Source of the DNA: Parapedobacter defluvii
GTDB taxonomy: Bacteria > Bacteroidota > Bacteroidia > Sphingobacteriales > Sphingobacteriaceae
DNA length: 64,000 bases
Direction of reading: 5' to 3'
Assembly (NCBI RefSeq): GCF_014642075.1
Contig: NZ_BMIK01000002.1
Coordinates: 62,001 to 126,000 of the forward strand
Part shown: one piece after another, positions 56,249 to 64,000 of the stretch
How positions within the stretch are numbered: the stretch's first letter is position 1
How the letters are laid out: every line of letters begins with the position of its first letter
Program-made: the position numbers and the translations under genes
Notes under the pieces: generated by a model
Database searches by the model: none
Told to the model about the DNA's origin: nothing
The model's input: the letters and a program-made list of their open reading frames with translations, nothing else

Positions 56249-56272
56249 AAAAAGTGAGCACTGTCACTTTTT
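56249..56272. promoter_or_regulatory. Crp/Fnr-type operator before the LDH-like and hemN genes
   Basis: AAAAAGTGA (56249-56257), six bases, TCACTTTTT (56264-56272) is a perfect inverted repeat with the GTGA-N6-TCAC core used by Crp/Fnr-family proteins. It lies 24 bases after the fused regulator's stop codon and 58 bases (GTGA start to TA start) upstream of a perfect -7 box. It is the probable binding site of that regulator. Confidence 0.75.
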
Positions 56273-56311
56273 AGACTGACTCCCTGCATCTGCCACCGGG
56301 TATTACGGTTG

Positions 56312-56319
56312 TAACTTTG
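56312..56319 (+). promoter_or_regulatory. -7 box of the LDH-like/hemN/ccoI/ccoS unit
   Basis: TAACTTTG is a perfect TAnnTTTG match, 31 bases before the ATG at 56343. With transcription starting a few bases downstream, the operator would centre near -60 to -65, an activator position. Confidence 0.65.
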
Positions 56320-56342
56320 TGAAAAGAACGTAATATCCGTAA

Positions 56343-56771
56343 ATGAAAGCGATAGCCTACAGTATCAAGCCCCAGGAAAAGGAATGCCTTGCTGTTGCTA
56401 ATGGAAAGAAACATGATTTAACGTTGATTTCCAATGAGTTGAATAAATGGACGGTGTCTTATGCACAAGGTAAAGAGGTGGTTATCGTATCTTCATACGA
56501 TATCCTGGACCGTGAAATGCTGTGGGAGTTAAAAAATGCGGGGGTCAAGAATATCATTACCCGATGCAAGACGACCACCCACATTGATCTCAAGGAAGCC
56601 ACCCGCATGGGACTGAAAGTAGCCAATGCGCCCGATGACGATCAATCTGTTGCCGGCATTGCCAAGCAAACCATCCGGAACCTCAATGCTTGGGAAGCAG
56701 GTAAATGTGTGGGGCGTGCATGCTGCTGTCAATCCGACTGCTCCGTTGCCGCGGAGTCCAATAAATCATGA
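56343..56771 (+). CDS. stand-alone D-2-hydroxyacid dehydrogenase-like catalytic half with Cys-rich tail
   Basis: The protein has 142 residues. The first 110 resemble the N-terminal part of D-lactate dehydrogenase: VVIVSSYDILDREMLWELKN, then GVKNIITRCKTTTHIDLKEA and MGLKVANAPDDD. The NAD-binding Rossmann domain that normally follows is absent. The protein instead ends with a Cys-rich tail (GKCVGRACCCQSDC, five Cys in twelve residues) that could bind a metal. It cannot be a complete dehydrogenase. It sits between a Crp/Fnr-type site and hemN, separated from hemN by seven bases, so it is probably expressed under low oxygen. Function unknown. Confidence 0.82.
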   Translation: MKAIAYSIKPQEKECLAVANGKKHDLTLISNELNKWTVSYAQGKEVVIVSSYDILDREMLWELKNAGVKNIITRCKTTTHIDLKEATRMGLKVANAPDDDQSVAGIAKQTIRNLNAWEAGKCVGRACCCQSDCSVAAESNKS

Positions 56772-56778
56772 CATCGAT

Positions 56779-58149
56779 ATGGCGGAAATGACAAAGAAAC
56801 TGAATGACCTCATACAACGTTACAACGTAGCAGCTCCGCGCTATACAAGTTATCCGACGGTACCCTACTGGGATCAGCAAACGTGGAGCCCGGATACATG
56901 GGTAGAACATGTACGGGGGCAATTTAATGTGTCGTCCGAACAAGGTGTCAGTCTGTATGTCCACCTGCCGTTTTGTGAAAGTCTGTGTACGTATTGCGGT
57001 TGCAACACGCGGATCACCAGAAATCACCGTGTAGAAACACCCTATATCGATACGTTGCTGGCCGAGTGGAAGCTTTACCGGGATTTTCTCGGATCATCCG
57101 GAATACCCATCCGTGAGCTTCACCTGGGGGGTGGTACTCCTACGTTCTTTGCACCCCCGCAGCTGCAGCGGCTGGTCACAGGATTGCTGGAAGGCAACCG
57201 TGTGCTCCCGGATTCGGCCTTTTCTTTTGAGGCGCACCCTGCCAACACGACGGCCGAACATCTACAGGTTTTATACAATGGGGGATTCAGGCGGCTAAGT
57301 CTGGGCATACAGGATTTTGACATCCGCGTACAGCAGCTCATCAACCGCAAGCAAACCGAAGCCGATGTGTGGCGGGTAATGGAAGAAGCCCGCCACATCG
57401 GCTACACGTCAATCAATTTTGATTTGATCTACGGCTTGCCGCTGCAAACCCCTGAAAGTGTAACCGATACGGTGAAGAAAGCGCTGGCCATGCGGCCGGA
57501 ACGCATTTCGTTTTACAGTTATGCACATGTACCCTGGATGAAGCCGGGTCAACGTCGCTATACCGAAGCAGATCTGCCGAAAGGGGAAGATAAGCTGAAA
57601 CTTTATCAGTTGGGGAAGGAACACATCCTGCAAGCGGGTTACGTAGATGTAGGCATGGATCATTTTGCCCTTCCCAAAGATGCACTCTGCCAGGCTGCAG
57701 AAGCGGGGCAACTGCATCGGAATTTTATGGGATATACCGACCGGTACACACCTTTGCTGATCGGTCTGGGCGTATCATCCATCAGCGACTCGTGGACGGC
57801 GTTTGCCCAAAATGTAAAAACGGTTGAAGAATACCGGGATTTGGTGAACGCAGGCAAGTTGCCCGTTTTCAAAGGTCATGTTCTTTCACCGGCCGATCTG
57901 GTAATCAGGCGCTATATTCTCGATATCATGTGCCGGGGTACTACATTGTTGGATAGAGACACCCCGCAGTCGGCAGCGATCTTGCAGCGCTTGTCGCCGC
58001 TGCTCGACGACGGTCTGGTACAATGGGAGAACAATCGGGTTACCGTAACAACGCAAGGGGCAGCATTTCTCCGGAACATCTGCATGGCCTTTGACGAACG
58101 CCTTTACGAAAAGCAGTATGAACAACCCGTTTTCAGCAACGCCGTATGA
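56779..58149 (+). CDS. hemN: oxygen-independent coproporphyrinogen III oxidase
   Basis: The protein has 456 residues from the ATG at 56779; E. coli HemN has 457. The radical-SAM cluster motif is CESLCTYCGC (C-x3-C-x2-C) with the fourth Cys. Other family features are APRYTSYPTVPYWD at the start, ELHLGGGTPTFF, and RLSLGIQDFDIRVQQLINR. The enzyme makes protoporphyrinogen IX without oxygen, supporting heme supply for the cbb3 oxidase. The frame is open 51 codons further upstream, but that part overlaps the preceding gene. The next gene begins inside its stop codon region (four-base overlap). Confidence 0.96.
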   Translation: MAEMTKKLNDLIQRYNVAAPRYTSYPTVPYWDQQTWSPDTWVEHVRGQFNVSSEQGVSLYVHLPFCESLCTYCGCNTRITRNHRVETPYIDTLLAEWKLYRDFLGSSGIPIRELHLGGGTPTFFAPPQLQRLVTGLLEGNRVLPDSAFSFEAHPANTTAEHLQVLYNGGFRRLSLGIQDFDIRVQQLINRKQTEADVWRVMEEARHIGYTSINFDLIYGLPLQTPESVTDTVKKALAMRPERISFYSYAHVPWMKPGQRRYTEADLPKGEDKLKLYQLGKEHILQAGYVDVGMDHFALPKDALCQAAEAGQLHRNFMGYTDRYTPLLIGLGVSSISDSWTAFAQNVKTVEEYRDLVNAGKLPVFKGHVLSPADLVIRRYILDIMCRGTTLLDRDTPQSAAILQRLSPLLDDGLVQWENNRVTVTTQGAAFLRNICMAFDERLYEKQYEQPVFSNAV

Positions 58150-60536
58150 TTGTATCCAAAACTACCCAATGTTACCACTGCGGCGATGAGGTATCTCATA
58201 CGGCTTATGAAGCCGATGGGCATGCATTCTGTTGCCTGGGCTGCCAAAGCGTGTACCAAATCCTGAGCAGCAGCAACATGCAGCAGTACTACCGCTACAA
58301 CACCCATCCCGGAAAGAAGAAAACGGAAGCATCGGTGCGGTACGAATACCTCGACGAGGCAGCCATTGCCGATAAACTGATCGACTTCAAAAACGATGAA
58401 ATCTCCGTAGCAACCTTTTACATTCCGTCCATCCATTGCAGTTCGTGCATCTGGTTGCTTGAACACCTGTATAAGCTTCATCCGGCTATCGTGATGTCAC
58501 AGAGTGATTTCCTGAAAAAGCAGGTCAACATTAGGTTTAAGCATACGGAACTCACCCTGCGCGGGTTGGTTGAACTACTGGTAGATATCGGGTACGAGCC
58601 CAAGATTACGTTGCAGGATGTCATCAAGGAAGGGCGGAAATTTTCACAGAAGGGGCTGATTGCTAAGATAGCGGTAGCCGGATTTTGCTTCGGAAATTCC
58701 ATGATGTTGAGCTTTCCGGAGTATTTTGGCATGGGAGCTTTTGAAGCACGGTATTCCGAATTTTTCGGTTGGATGAACCTGGGCTTTGCGTTGCCTGTCT
58801 TACTTTACAGTGGCCGGGACTATTTCCGCTCAGCCTGGCAGAGCCTCCGCCGGAAGGAACTCAACCTGGATGTCCCCCTGGCGATCGGTATTGCCGTGCT
58901 GTTTGTGCGGACGGCGTGGGAGGTATTATCCACGTCGGGCCCGGGATTTGCCGACACACTTTGTGGATTGGTTTTCTTTCTGCTGGTAGGACGATGGATA
59001 CAAGAGCGTACCTACCACCATTTGTCCTTTGAGCGTGACTACCGTTCGTATTTCCCGATAGCCGTAACACGGCTGGGTGAGGGAGGAGCAAAACCGGTAC
59101 CACTTGCAGATATCCGTGTGGGCGACCGCCTGCTGATCCGCAACAACGAAATTGTACCGGCAGATGCCATTTTACTGAACGGGCAGGCAGCAATTGATTT
59201 CAGTTTCGTAACCGGAGAATCGGATCCTGTCCGGAAGGTGCTCGGTGAGATCATCTATGCCGGAGGGCGGCAAACCGGGGAAGCCATTGAGTTGGAAGTG
59301 GTCAAAGCGGTTTCGCAGAGCTATCTGACGCGGCTTTGGAACAATGAGGCGTTTAAGCCCTATGAACGTAATTTCCGTACATTTAGCAATACCGTGAGCC
59401 GCTATTTTACCGTTACCTTGCTGGGAATTGCCTGTTCTGTTTTGGCCTATTGGTTTTTGGCGGGCGATGGTGTACGCGCCTGGGGAGCATTTACTGCGGT
59501 ACTGATCATCGCATGTCCGTGCGCCCTGGCATTAAGTAGCCCGTTTACACTTTCCGCGGCACTCAGTATATTCGATAAAAACCGGTTATATATAAAGAAT
59601 ACCGCAGCGATCGAACAGCTGGCCACCATAGACTGTTTGGTGTTTGACAAGACCGGCACTATCTCGTCGCCATCTGCATCACGGATGCGCTTTGAAGGAA
59701 GCCTCTTACCCCATGAGTGGGAGATGGTCAGGGCGGTCTGCAAAAATTCCAGTCACCCACTCAGCCGCGAGTTGGTTAAATGGGCCGGGGAAGGGTCATC
59801 CGAATCTTTGTCCCTGAGCGAATACCGTGAAATAGCAGGTAAAGGCATCGAAGCCATCGTGTCAGATTACCGGATACGGGTTGGCAGCGCATCATATACG
59901 GGGGCACCCGGAAATGAGAAGGGAAGCCGGGTTTACGTATCGATAGACGGTGAAGTAAAAGGATGTTTTCTGGTAGCACAGCCCTGGCGGCAGAATTTGG
60001 GATTGGTGCTGGGTGAGTTGGCGAAAGAATGTCGGCTGCACCTGATTTCAGGAGATAACGACAAAGAAAAAGCCCAATTATGCAGCATATTCCCTCCACA
60101 AGCCGACTTGCTGTTTGGTAGATTGCCCATTGAGAAAATGGAATATATCCAATCGTTGCAGGCAAAGGGACATCGTGTATGTATGTTTGGCGATGGACTC
60201 AACGATGCGGGGGCATTGAAGCAGGCCAATTTAGGGGTTGCAGTAAGTGATGACATCAATAATTTTTCACCGGGCTGCGATGCCATTCTGGATGGACGTT
60301 CGTTTGTGAAGCTACCCCGTTTTTTCCGGTTTGCGAAAGACGTGGTCAAAGTTATTCACATGAGTTTTGGCATTTCGCTTGCATATAACCTGATAGGGCT
60401 GAGTTTTGCGGTGACGGGGACCATGTCGCCCTTATTTGCGGCGGTGCTGATGCCTCTGAGCACAGTCACCATCATCGGTTTTACCACCGTTGCCACCCAC
60501 CTGTATGCAAGAAAAAATCAATTAATAAAGAGCTAA
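58146..60536 (+). CDS. ccoI: copper-translocating P-type ATPase for cbb3 oxidase
   Basis: The protein has 796 residues. The N-terminal metal-binding part has CYHCGDEV and FCCLGCQSVYQIL (PF12156 type) and an HMA-like CxxC (IHCSSCIW). About eight membrane spans follow, with the CPC copper motif in ACPCALALSS. The phosphorylated Asp501 is in VFDKTGTIS, and the hinge is GDGLNDAGALKQA. This is the FixI/CcoI group, which delivers copper to the CuB site of cytochrome cbb3. It is sandwiched between hemN and ccoS, whose ATG overlaps its stop by one base. Confidence 0.95.
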   Translation: MIVSKTTQCYHCGDEVSHTAYEADGHAFCCLGCQSVYQILSSSNMQQYYRYNTHPGKKKTEASVRYEYLDEAAIADKLIDFKNDEISVATFYIPSIHCSSCIWLLEHLYKLHPAIVMSQSDFLKKQVNIRFKHTELTLRGLVELLVDIGYEPKITLQDVIKEGRKFSQKGLIAKIAVAGFCFGNSMMLSFPEYFGMGAFEARYSEFFGWMNLGFALPVLLYSGRDYFRSAWQSLRRKELNLDVPLAIGIAVLFVRTAWEVLSTSGPGFADTLCGLVFFLLVGRWIQERTYHHLSFERDYRSYFPIAVTRLGEGGAKPVPLADIRVGDRLLIRNNEIVPADAILLNGQAAIDFSFVTGESDPVRKVLGEIIYAGGRQTGEAIELEVVKAVSQSYLTRLWNNEAFKPYERNFRTFSNTVSRYFTVTLLGIACSVLAYWFLAGDGVRAWGAFTAVLIIACPCALALSSPFTLSAALSIFDKNRLYIKNTAAIEQLATIDCLVFDKTGTISSPSASRMRFEGSLLPHEWEMVRAVCKNSSHPLSRELVKWAGEGSSESLSLSEYREIAGKGIEAIVSDYRIRVGSASYTGAPGNEKGSRVYVSIDGEVKGCFLVAQPWRQNLGLVLGELAKECRLHLISGDNDKEKAQLCSIFPPQADLLFGRLPIEKMEYIQSLQAKGHRVCMFGDGLNDAGALKQANLGVAVSDDINNFSPGCDAILDGRSFVKLPRFFRFAKDVVKVIHMSFGISLAYNLIGLSFAVTGTMSPLFAAVLMPLSTVTIIGFTTVATHLYARKNQLIKS

Positions 60537-60721
60537 TGGGTGTAATTTTTTTTCTGATCGGTTGCAGCGTCTTCATCGCGCTTATTTTCCTCGCAGCTTT
60601 TTTCTGGGCGAATAAGACGGGACAGCACGACGATACGTATACACCTTCCGTGAGGATCCTGTTTGATGACGAAGTGGAGGAAGCCGGAAGTACACCGACA
60701 GAGCGTTCCGAAGCAAGCTGA
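60536..60721 (+). CDS. ccoS: cbb3-type oxidase assembly protein CcoS
   Basis: The protein has 61 residues, the usual CcoS size. A single membrane span at the N-terminus (VIFFLIGCSVFIALIFLAAF) is followed by FWANKTGQHDD and an acidic tail (DDEVEEAG). CcoS (FixS) is needed for inserting heme and copper into the catalytic subunit of cbb3 oxidase. The ATG overlaps the ccoI stop codon. Confidence 0.93.
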   Translation: MGVIFFLIGCSVFIALIFLAAFFWANKTGQHDDTYTPSVRILFDDEVEEAGSTPTERSEAS

Positions 60722-60809
60722 AAAAAACTATCTTTATAGTCAGAAACCGCCAAATCGCAGTCCGCAGGTGACGACAGAATGATGCGGTTATCAAAATGAC
60801 AAAGTTCAT

Positions 60810-62360
60810 ATGAGGCGGAAAATGAAGTATTATCGGTTGGTATGGCTCAAGCATGACCTACCCGCCGGTTTGTCGGTGTTTTTAGTGGCATTACCCCTTT
60901 GTCTTGGGATTGCACTGGCTTCAGGAGCACCGCTCTATGCCGGATTATTATCTGGAATCGTCGGTGGACTCGTCGTATCGCTGGTCAGCGGTTCGCAGCT
61001 TGCTGTATCCGGGCCGGCTGCGGGTTTGACCACCTTGGTAGCGGCATCCATCGTGTCATTGGGCGATTACCGCATTTTTCTATTGGCTGTCATCATCGCG
61101 GGTGTTTTTCAGTTGGTGCTTGGATTGCTGAAATTGGGTGTCATTGCCAATTATTTTCCTGCTGCGGTCATCAAAGGGATGCTGGCCGCCATCGGCATCA
61201 TTCTCATCTCCAAGCAGGTGCCGCTTGCCCTTGGATATGATCAACCTGATTTCTGGCGTAGCGGCTTTATAGAGATCTTTTCGAAGGAAGTCTTTTCGGG
61301 AGATTTTGATTTCTATCGGGAGCACATGACATTGGCCGCAGTGGCCGTCACGTTGGCATCCCTCATGGTCATGGCTATTTTCCAACGACCGTACTTTAAA
61401 CGGTTTTCTTATATCCCCGCCGCCTTGGCGGGGGTGTTGGCGGGGGTGCTGATCAACCTCATATTTACCGAAGTATCGGGTATATATCCGCTGAAGCGTA
61501 CCCAATTGGTAGACATTCCCCTGAATATCATGGAAAGTATCACTTTTCCGGATTTCAGTAAATTATTCACCTCGTTGCAGCTTTGGAAAGATGGGCTGTT
61601 CATTGGTCTGTTAGCCACGTTAGAAACATTGCTCTGTATCGAAGCCATTGACAAACTGGATCAACGACATCGCATCACTCCCGTAAACCGGGAATTATTT
61701 GCTCAGGGAGTGGGCAACATTGTATGCGGGTTATTGGGCGCTATCCCGATTACGGCCGTTGTGGTACGGGGTGCGGCCAATGTGCAAGCCGGCGGACGTA
61801 CCAAGTTATCGTCCTTTACCCACGGCATATTCATGCTGATTGCCGTTGCAGCGATACCGATGGTTATCAACTTCATTCCCTACGCTTCGTTGGCGGCAAT
61901 ACTGTTAGTTACCGGTTATAACCTTACGAAACCATCTCTCTACGTAAAGATGTGGCGATTGGGATGGACGCAGTTTTTCCCGTTTATCATCACCATTGTC
62001 ATTATTTTGGCAACCGATCTGTTGATTGGAGTAAGTATCGGGCTACTGATCTCCATGTACTATATTATCCAGCAGAATTTTAAAACCGAGTACAAAATCA
62101 CAAAATCCACGTTCCAGGGGATTGAACATTTTTACATCAAGCTGAATACCGATGTGACCTTCCTTAATAAGGTGAAGCTTCGCAAAACATTGGATGAAGT
62201 CCCCGAGTACAGTGTTCTGACCATAGACGGCAGTGAATCCGACTTTATTGACCACGATATCCTGGAGATCATCAGCGAGTTTGAGACAAAAGCCCGGTAC
62301 AAACACATCGAATTGCACCTCAGGGAAATTGAACGGGTGGAAGTGGTTTCGGGCCATTAA
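60810..62360 (+). CDS. SulP-family inorganic anion transporter
   Basis: The protein has 516 residues (M1 at 60810, or the in-frame ATG at 60822). The family start is DLPAGLSVFLVALPLCLGIA, followed by LVSGSQLAVSGPAAGLTTLV, about 10-12 membrane spans. LLATLETLLCIEAIDKLD and VVRGAANVQAGGRTKLSS are also present. A C-terminal STAS-like domain (LTIDGSESDFIDHDILEII) is short. SulP proteins carry sulfate or bicarbonate; the two are not distinguishable here. It lies between ccoS and ccoN but has no visible link to the oxidase. Confidence 0.93.
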   Translation: MRRKMKYYRLVWLKHDLPAGLSVFLVALPLCLGIALASGAPLYAGLLSGIVGGLVVSLVSGSQLAVSGPAAGLTTLVAASIVSLGDYRIFLLAVIIAGVFQLVLGLLKLGVIANYFPAAVIKGMLAAIGIILISKQVPLALGYDQPDFWRSGFIEIFSKEVFSGDFDFYREHMTLAAVAVTLASLMVMAIFQRPYFKRFSYIPAALAGVLAGVLINLIFTEVSGIYPLKRTQLVDIPLNIMESITFPDFSKLFTSLQLWKDGLFIGLLATLETLLCIEAIDKLDQRHRITPVNRELFAQGVGNIVCGLLGAIPITAVVVRGAANVQAGGRTKLSSFTHGIFMLIAVAAIPMVINFIPYASLAAILLVTGYNLTKPSLYVKMWRLGWTQFFPFIITIVIILATDLLIGVSIGLLISMYYIIQQNFKTEYKITKSTFQGIEHFYIKLNTDVTFLNKVKLRKTLDEVPEYSVLTIDGSESDFIDHDILEIISEFETKARYKHIELHLREIERVEVVSGH

Positions 62361-62482
62361 GGTAGCGATGCCATCGGCAAAACCGATGCGAAATTCAGAT
62401 TTGGTTTGGACAACGATCAATAGAAAATCGTGTTTGTAATACCTATAGAGAATCCCGTGACCTAATGGATAAAACGGAGCAT

Positions 62483-62770
62483 TCAGGACTCCAACAGCTT
62501 AACTAAATCCATCCATTCTTCTTCCAGCATTGTTGACGGACGTTGTCTGCCGGCACGCCGGTACCAATAGTCGGCGTTCCATAAATCGCCCTCTTTGCGA
62601 TGTAAATACGCATGTACATGGGCCGACTGTTTGTCCTCCAGGTCATTGATCAGGTCGTGCGCCTTTTCCCAATCGCCTTTTCCATCGTACCACAAGGCTT
62701 CCAGTTGGCGGGTAAGGCCAAGGGGAGGCGTGTGGTGTTTCAGGGATTCTGTGAAAGTGTCGATGTCCAT
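62483..62770 (-). CDS. conserved small protein of unknown function
   Basis: The protein has 95 residues, mostly helical. It has a conserved-looking core ALWYDGKGDWEKAHDLINDL followed by HVHAYLHRKEGDLWNADYW. I recall similar small proteins from many bacteria without an assigned role. The start is the ATG at 62768-62770. It is transcribed opposite to its neighbours, isolated between the anion transporter and ccoN. Confidence 0.75.
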   Translation of the reverse strand: MDIDTFTESLKHHTPPLGLTRQLEALWYDGKGDWEKAHDLINDLEDKQSAHVHAYLHRKEGDLWNADYWYRRAGRQRPSTMLEEEWMDLVKLLES

Positions 62771-63060
62771 ATCAAGTTAGCCGGATACAAAGATAACGGT
62801 TTCGGTGCGTTCACGCAACGTTGTAGATATGGAAGTTCTCCGAATTTGCTGGCCCCAAGGTTGCCCCCCGCTTCGGAGCTCCGTTTGAACAGAATCTGCA
62901 CTTGGTTCGTGCTTCGACTGGACTTGGTTTGGAATCGCCAATAGGAGTCCAAACTAAGCGCAGTAGTTGTCTAATACGATCACCCAAGCAGACCCGAAGC
63001 GGTCTCCAGTAGCGTCCCAATCCATGCCCCCTACGGAATGCTGCCCGACTCCCGCTCGCA
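62771..63060. other. GC-richer intergenic stretch without a recognised gene
   Basis: No gene on either strand is convincing. The minus strand has two overlapping open frames (62740-62952 and 62811-63071) with Arg/Gly-rich, low-complexity products that look unlike a real protein. The stretch appears more GC-rich than its surroundings. It may be a dispersed repeat or an RNA gene; I cannot tell which. Confidence 0.45.
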
Positions 63061-63062
63061 AA

Positions 63063-63083
63063 TTGTGACAACCATTACTTTTT
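63063..63083. promoter_or_regulatory. Crp/Fnr-type operator upstream of ccoN
   Basis: TTGTGA-N6-TTACTTTTT has the GTGA core (63065-63068) and six-base spacer of the site at 56249-56272, with one mismatch in the right half (TTAC for TCAC) and the same flanking T run. It lies 58 bases (GTGA start to TA start) upstream of the ccoN -7-like box, exactly the spacing seen at the other site. I infer the same regulator. Confidence 0.7.
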
Positions 63084-63094
63084 AATCCAATCGC

Positions 63095-63110
63095 TGTCAT
63101 TCAATTGACA
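63095..63110. promoter_or_regulatory. second inverted repeat in the ccoN promoter region
   Basis: TGTCA (63095-63099), six bases, TGACA (63106-63110) is a perfect inverted repeat with a six-base spacer. It resembles half-sites of some Crp-family proteins such as CooA but differs from the GTGA sites. It lies near the -33 region of the promoter, so a binding protein there might repress. Confidence 0.4.
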
Positions 63111-63122
63111 CTGCCATGACAG

Positions 63123-63130
63123 TAATTTTA
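63123..63130 (+). promoter_or_regulatory. -7-like box of ccoN
   Basis: TAATTTTA differs from TAnnTTTG by one base and lies 32 bases before the ATG at 63155. Its distance to the upstream GTGA site equals that at the LDH-like gene, which supports the assignment. Confidence 0.5.
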
Positions 63131-63154
63131 TCCCCGGAAAAACACTTATTGCAA

Positions 63155-64000
63155 ATGCAGCTAACTAAATTTAATTACGACAACAAAATTGTGCGGGATT
63201 TCGGCATTGCCACCATCATTTGGGGCATTGTCGGTATGTCGGTAGGCTTACTGGTTGCCATACAGCTCGTATGGCCCTTCATGAATTTCGAACTGCAATA
63301 CACCACGTTTGGGAGAGTACGGCCGCTGCATACGAATGCGGTAATCTTCGCGTTTGTAGGAAACGCCATTTTCATGGGGGTGTATTATTCCTTGCAGCGC
63401 CTACTGAAGGCGCGTATGTTCAGTGATTTTTTAAGCCGGCTGCATTTTTGGGGTTGGCAACTGATCATCCTTGCAGCCGCAATCACCTTGCCGCTGGGAT
63501 TGACCACATCCCACGAGTATGCGGAACTGGAGTGGCCCATTGATGTTGGGATTACGATCATCTGGGTCGTCTTCGGCATCAACATGTTTGGCACCATCAT
63601 CAAGCGGCGTGAGCGCCATATGTATGTGGCCATCTGGTTTTATATTGCCACGTTTGTTACCGTGGCGGTGCTGCATATCGTCAATTCGGTCCAGTTGCCG
63701 ATCTCAATGTGGAAAAGCTATTACCTCTATGCGGGGGTGCAGGATGCGCTGGTGCAGTGGTGGTATGGCCACAATGCCGTGGCATTTTTCCTGACGACTC
63801 CCTATTTGGGACTGATGTATTATTTCCTCCCCAAAATGGCAAACCGTCCCATTTATTCGTATAAGTTAAGTATCCTGCATTTCTGGTCGCTGATTTTTAT
63901 TTACATATGGGCCGGACCGCACCACTTGCTCTATACATCGTTGCCGGGCTGGGTGCAGTCGCTTGGCGTGGCTTTTTCCGTAATGCTGATCGCTCCCAGC
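63155..64000 (+). CDS. ccoN: cbb3-type cytochrome c oxidase subunit I, cut at the window edge
   Basis: The first 282 codons are present; the gene continues beyond the window. The frame begins [20 protein letters not shown], the typical Bacteroidota start. An in-frame ATG at 63116 would add 13 residues, but the chosen start fits the family better. Heme and copper ligands visible so far are the His in [10 protein letters not shown] (low-spin heme b), the CuB His in [11 protein letters not shown], and the two His in GPHHLLY. CcoN is the catalytic subunit of the high-affinity oxidase used at low oxygen. In many Bacteroidota it is fused to CcoO; that cannot be seen here. Confidence 0.95.
   Translation, partial: MQLTKFNYDNKIVRDFGIATIIWGIVGMSVGLLVAIQLVWPFMNFELQYTTFGRVRPLHTNAVIFAFVGNAIFMGVYYSLQRLLKARMFSDFLSRLHFWGWQLIILAAAITLPLGLTTSHEYAELEWPIDVGITIIWVVFGINMFGTIIKRRERHMYVAIWFYIATFVTVAVLHIVNSVQLPISMWKSYYLYAGVQDALVQWWYGHNAVAFFLTTPYLGLMYYFLPKMANRPIYSYKLSILHFWSLIFIYIWAGPHHLLYTSLPGWVQSLGVAFSVMLIAPS

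Noticed and set aside
62740-63071. two overlapping minus-strand open frames
   Set aside because: Their products are Arg/Gly-rich with no domain, and they overlap each other and a better-supported gene.
1-64000. tRNA, rRNA, CRISPR arrays, complete insertion sequences or prophage genes
   Set aside because: I saw no cloverleaf, no regularly spaced repeats, no transposase or integrase motif in any frame. Small RNAs cannot be excluded by eye.

Overview
The window looks like a chromosomal segment of a Bacteroidota bacterium, most likely family Sphingobacteriaceae (a Parapedobacter/Pedobacter-type organism). Evidence: a SusC/SusD pair, a PorD-type (DUF4835) protein next to recN, HhH-plus-beta-barrel and PorV-like outer-membrane proteins, a ClpC/EttA/FabI housekeeping block, a cbb3 oxidase assembly cluster, and several promoters with the Bacteroidota -7 box TAnnTTTG. 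GC is near 50% by eye. The taxon is inferred from gene content; no rRNA is present.

Layout. 1-11.3 kb: mixed genes. They include a LuxR-type two-component pair, a GNAT acetyltransferase, a divergent paiB/mocR pair sharing a palindromic operator, an NDH-2, a doubly broken MntA/HepT toxin-antitoxin module, a patatin, an orphan ABC binding protein and a luciferase-like flavoprotein. 11.4-31.4 kb: a sugar-acid region. It joins the De Ley-Doudoroff galactonate route (dgoA aldolase, dgoD dehydratase, dgoK kinase) to planctomycete-style periplasmic proteins: TIGR02604-type dehydrogenases, a DUF1549/DUF1553 cytochrome, DUF1501 and a mosaic membrane cytochrome. A LacI regulator, a sugar-phosphate-isomerase-like protein and a Tat-exported Gfo/Idh/MocA oxidoreductase follow. 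31.7-36.6 kb: SusC/SusD. 36.7-39.5 kb: a beta-barrel protein and an HhH-plus-barrel protein. 39.6-44.2 kb: a remnant of a tartronate-semialdehyde-reductase-like gene, glycerate kinase and a third dehydrogenase/cytochrome c protein. 44.3-53.9 kb: porD-like, recN, fabI, a lipoprotein, a thioesterase, clpC, a repeat-like non-coding stretch and ettA. 53.9 kb to the end: a microaerobic respiration cluster.

The strongest systems-level observation is in that last cluster. A histidine kinase with a FixL-type heme PAS domain (proximal His and distal Arg both retained) overlaps a regulator that fuses a receiver to a complete Crp/Fnr protein. This is a condensed FixL-FixJ-FixK. Downstream lie an LDH-like half-protein, hemN, ccoI, ccoS, a SulP transporter and ccoN. 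Two Crp/Fnr-type sites, GTGA-N6-TCAC before the LDH-like/hemN/ccoI/ccoS run and GTGA-N6-TTAC before ccoN, each sit exactly 58 bases upstream of a -7 box, so both units are probably driven by the fused regulator.

The second theme is sugar oxidation outside the cytoplasm. Three dehydrogenase paralogues carry three different electron-carrier modules (a short cytochrome c, a type-1 copper domain, a TIGR02603 cytochrome c). Aldonic acid produced there could feed the cytoplasmic DGO pathway encoded between them. Substrate identity is inference.
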